The notes beneath the pieces are model-generated. The model saw only the letters and a program-made list of their open reading frames with translations, was not told where the DNA came from and did not search any database. This document shows, piece after piece, positions 61,228 through 64,000 of a stretch of DNA of 64,000 nucleotides (its first letter is position 1; the number at the start of each line of letters is the position of its first letter). Origin of the DNA: Deefgea chitinilytica (GTDB lineage Bacteria; Pseudomonadota; Gammaproteobacteria; Burkholderiales; Chitinibacteraceae); the NCBI RefSeq assembly GCF_016881405.1, contig NZ_WOFE01000007.1, positions 80,293-144,292 on the forward strand. Reading direction: 5' to 3'. The translations under genes were made by a program, and so were the position numbers.

Positions 61228-64000
61228 TTAATCAGTTAGTAGATTTTTATTACTCAGCAGTGTCTGAATTATCGCTTGATCATTCCCCGCGGTTGTCAGG
61301 TCAACCCCTTGTAAGATGATCGTTTGATCTTCTTTGCTCGCATCATAAGTACCATTAACAAATTCACCCGCCGTACTGATATGAACAACGGTGCTTGTTC
61401 CCGATTTTTCAAAATGCAAGTGATTTAACAGGTTGCCAATATCGTTTGGATTGTTGGCATCGTGGTTTTCTCCTTGCAATAGATCTCGAAGATCAAGCTT
61501 GTCACCTTCTGCGGTTTTAAAGTCTTTCACAACGTCGGTCGCACTCGCGACAATTTTCAAGGTATTACTTACACCAAAATCGGTCGCCGACATACCGGGA
61601 ACGCTGCTGATGGAAACAACGCCTCGGTTTTGCGCCTGATCACCTGGCAACCACAAAAATACGTCTGATCCAGCATCGCCACGCAAAATATCATTGCCAG
61701 CACCACCACGCAGTATGTCATTGCCAGTGCCACCTCTTAAACCATCACTACCAGTGCCTCCATCGAGATAGTCATTGCCTGAGCCTCCGTACATTAAGTC
61801 AACCCCAGCTTGACCATAAATCACGTCATTGCCTGAACCGCCATGTGCTAAGTCAGCCCATTCAGAAGCTAGACCTTTTTCATTTTCGGTGGTGCCACCA
61901 AAAACATTCATGCGAGCATCTTTTGAAAGGGTTTGATCATCAAATAGCAATGGATCGGCACCCACACCATTCCAGCTCATTTGCATCAATGATGTGCGAT
62001 TGACATCTTGTGCTGTTGGCAACACGCCGGTGACTTTATGCGCGTTGTCTCCGGAGTCTCCAAGATAAATAATGTCATTGCCACGCCCTGCTTCAACATA
62101 ATCGTTGCCACCTGCGGCATCGATAACTTGGTTAATCCCGGCGGTGTTTTGGATCATATTGGCACCGTTTGGATTGTTGCCAATCGCTGTTGCGCCTAGC
62201 TGCAATATAAATTGACGCCCCTCTTCGGTTTCTCCTGCGCCCAAGGTGATGCTTTCACCGTAGTTGTCGGTAATTTGATCGTTTAGGCTAGAGCCAAACA
62301 GGGTGACCGCATCACTATTGCCATTGATGGTAATGTTGAGTGTGGCACTGGAAGTACCAGTACCGTCACTTAAGGTATAAGTGAATTTTTCTAGCAATTG
62401 TTGCCCGTTTACCAAGCCATTAACGCGCGGATTGCTATTATCCAACGTGTAACTGTAGGTACCATCTGCTTTGATTAGCAGCGTTCCAAACTCTCCTTGT
62501 ATCGTCGTTCCAGCGGATGTCACTGTGGTGTTGCCATTCACTTTGGTAACCGTGAGTGTCATTGAGTCTGGGTTTTGATCATTCGTCAGTACATTCCCAG
62601 AAATTGGGTTTGGCGTTGAGTCTTCTTTGATGGTATTGCCATCATCAATAGCGACAGCTGCATCGTATGAATTGAGCACTGTGACGCTCAGTTTCACTTT
62701 CGAGCTCGCACTATCCTTGTTGCTACCCTCGGTGCTGGTCGCATTGACGAAAATATCGTACTGACCATTAAAGTTGAGAGGCGGTTTGATGGATAAATTG
62801 GCAAGGTTCCATCCTTGAATACTCAATGAATCATTACCTACTGGCACGGTATAGTTATTGACCCCATCAGTTACAATACTGCCTGCTTTTAAGCCTGATA
62901 AAGAAATTGCAGTAATTGACTCTGAACCGTCTTTGTCGACTAGGTTGACACTCAAGCCACTCAATTTAATAAAGCTATCTTCCTGTCCGTTAAGCCCTAC
63001 TGGATAGATGCCACCATCACCCACAGGAATTAATGGGCCGTGCACACCGCCTGCGTTTTCTAGTGCAGTCAAAGAGCTGTATAGGTTGAAATTGGTCGCA
63101 TTGAAATCAACTGCAGGCGCGCCATTTACTGAAACTTTGAGGTCAAAGTTACCTATCCCGCTGGCATTGAACATCACAAATTCATAGCTGAAATAGCCTG
63201 AAGTTGTTGGCTTGTATGGCGTGGCCGAGAAATTACCAAAATTATCAAATGGGCTATTCAAGACGGTGGTACCGCCAATTTTCATCAGCACGGTATCGTC
63301 GCGACTACCCGAGAAGGTGTAGGTTTTACCCGCTTCAAGATAAATCAGACCGGTGATTCGGTAGCCCGAATCGGTTGCGACAGATGGTTTATCCGGTGCG
63401 GTTTGAATCGTCGTTGAGCTTGCAGTACCCGACTCCATGGCCGACTCAATATTCGCTGTATCCCGCGCTGTGGTCGTGTTCATGGCATCGTTTGCATTCG
63501 GAGCAAAGTACTGAACAGTCAGACCATTTCCTTTTGGAATCGCGGATGAAGAGACTCCACCGTCAACCAAGGTCACGCCACCAATCGAGATGGTTGGTGC
63601 ATCTGCTTTTGCGACAATATCAACATTCATCGTTGCAGAACTGCTGTCTGCATTGCCGTCGAATACCGTGTATTTAAATTGCGCATAATCGGGTTTTTGA
63701 TTACCTACGCCTGTCGATGTGAAGTCGTTGTCACCTGACTCATGCAAATCAGGAACAAAACGGAGTTTGCCAAGATCGATATCCGCCTTGCTGACCAGTT
63801 TGTTCATGGCAACATCTTCCCAAGTTGTGCCATTTAGGTACTGCAATTTGCCATCCGCAGGCAAAGTCGAAATTCGAATAGAAAGATTATTGGCCGAAGT
63901 ATCGACATCTGAGGCATTAAATTGCGCCCAAGTTAAGGTCAGTGGCGTATCTTCAGTGCCCGTTACAGCTCCACCCGTTGCGGTTGGCGCGTCATTGCTT
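61228..64000 (-). CDS. giant RTX adhesin, C-terminal part (LapA-like); continues beyond the window
   Basis: The frame is open to the right edge of the window without a start, so this is the last 923 residues of a much larger protein. From the right: a Bap/LapA-type repeat (NDAPTATGGAV, EDTPLTLTWAQFNA), a PA14-like domain (GLTVQYFAPN, YLEAGKTYTFSGSRDDTVLM), repeat domains with SESITAISLSGL, a VCBS-like domain (EDSTPNPISGNVLTND, ADGTYSYTLDN), about six RTX nonapeptides (GGSGNDYLDGGTGSDGLRGG, GGAGNDILRG) and a C-terminal type I secretion tail (DVVKDFKTAEGDKLDLRDLL). The start MPADGKLQ at 63864 is only an internal TTG. The adhesin would be secreted through the TolC-type channel and released by LapG. 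Confidence 0.92.
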   Translation of the reverse strand, partial: SNDAPTATGGAVTGTEDTPLTLTWAQFNASDVDTSANNLSIRISTLPADGKLQYLNGTTWEDVAMNKLVSKADIDLGKLRFVPDLHESGDNDFTSTGVGNQKPDYAQFKYTVFDGNADSSSATMNVDIVAKADAPTISIGGVTLVDGGVSSSAIPKGNGLTVQYFAPNANDAMNTTTARDTANIESAMESGTASSTTIQTAPDKPSVATDSGYRITGLIYLEAGKTYTFSGSRDDTVLMKIGGTTVLNSPFDNFGNFSATPYKPTTSGYFSYEFVMFNASGIGNFDLKVSVNGAPAVDFNATNFNLYSSLTALENAGGVHGPLIPVGDGGIYPVGLNGQEDSFIKLSGLSVNLVDKDGSESITAISLSGLKAGSIVTDGVNNYTVPVGNDSLSIQGWNLANLSIKPPLNFNGQYDIFVNATSTEGSNKDSASSKVKLSVTVLNSYDAAVAIDDGNTIKEDSTPNPISGNVLTNDQNPDSMTLTVTKVNGNTTVTSAGTTIQGEFGTLLIKADGTYSYTLDNSNPRVNGLVNGQQLLEKFTYTLSDGTGTSSATLNITINGNSDAVTLFGSSLNDQITDNYGESITLGAGETEEGRQFILQLGATAIGNNPNGANMIQNTAGINQVIDAAGGNDYVEAGRGNDIIYLGDSGDNAHKVTGVLPTAQDVNRTSLMQMSWNGVGADPLLFDDQTLSKDARMNVFGGTTENEKGLASEWADLAHGGSGNDVIYGQAGVDLMYGGSGNDYLDGGTGSDGLRGGTGNDILRGGAGNDILRGDAGSDVFLWLPGDQAQNRGVVSISSVPGMSATDFGVSNTLKIVASATDVVKDFKTAEGDKLDLRDLLQGENHDANNPNDIGNLLNHLHFEKSGTSTVVHISTAGEFVNGTYDASKEDQTIILQGVDLTTAGNDQAIIQTLLSNKNLLTD

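Noticed and set aside
61228..63864. Adhesin as a complete 878 aa gene starting at 63864
   Set aside because: The supposed start is an internal TTG; the frame continues open to the window edge with typical adhesin repeat sequence.

Overview
The window reads as chromosomal DNA of a betaproteobacterium, most likely of the order Neisseriales (a Chitinibacteraceae-like organism such as Deefgea or Chitinibacter; the family is an inference, not shown directly). The grounds are the gene order TPR lipoprotein-lolB-ispE-tRNA-Gln-prs-rplY-pth, the system II cytochrome c maturation genes (resB-ccsB) behind a cytochrome c4, the pilGHIJ-chpA type IV pilus chemotaxis operon and a Lap-type adhesin system, at a roughly balanced base composition. 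Gene density is high. Many genes overlap by 4 bp and many units end in clear intrinsic terminators.

Layout. 1-1440: AT-rich left edge with two small unknown genes and a GC-rich palindromic non-coding patch. 1.4-4.4 kb: dynamin-like GTPase and mutM (minus). 4.4-9.5 kb: TPR lipoprotein, lolB, ispE, tRNA-Gln, prs, rplY (plus). 9.5-11.8 kb: a minus-strand chemoreceptor fused to a sugar-binding-protein domain, inserted between rplY and pth. 12.1-15 kb: pth, a G3E GTPase and two paralogous unknown proteins. 15-19 kb: ccsB, resB, cytochrome c4 (minus); engB (plus). 20-29.3 kb: pilG-pilH-pilI-pilJ-chpA (plus). 29.4-32.8 kb: cobT-cobC-cobS, a small protein and a diguanylate cyclase (minus). 33-36.4 kb: waaC-waaA and a DsbB/DsbA-like pair (plus). 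36.5-41.6 kb: a tightly overlapping minus-strand run (EVE protein, TauE/SafE permease, small exported protein, PliI-like lysozyme inhibitor, EamA transporter), an ankyrin protein and hemB. 41.9-48.6 kb: MscS channel, a periplasmic binding protein, a receptor-tip-like protein with an ODP-type di-iron protein, a parvulin and an erythromycin-esterase-like lipoprotein. 48.6-56.3 kb: HAD protein, B12/radical SAM enzyme, HxlR/SDR pair, LysR/DUF2917/FUSC group, S4 protein, maf, small membrane protein, rlmH. 56.4-64 kb: TolC-like channel with an extra C-terminal domain, lapG, lapD and the C-terminal part of a giant RTX adhesin that runs off the right edge.

How genes work together. The pil/chp operon should couple surface sensing to type IV pilus motors. 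LapD (c-di-GMP receptor), LapG (periplasmic protease), the TolC-like channel and the large adhesin form a biofilm attachment switch. waaC and waaA build the LPS inner core. cobT, cobC and cobS assemble the lower ligand of cobalamin, and a B12-binding radical SAM enzyme is also present in the window. The most unusual items are the receptor with a cytoplasmically placed sugar-binding domain (9516-11834), the soluble receptor-tip protein paired with an ODP-like oxygen-sensor protein (44820-46150), the TolC channel carrying an NTF2-like tail (56441-58264) and a perfect hexanucleotide repeat inside chpA (26727-26819).
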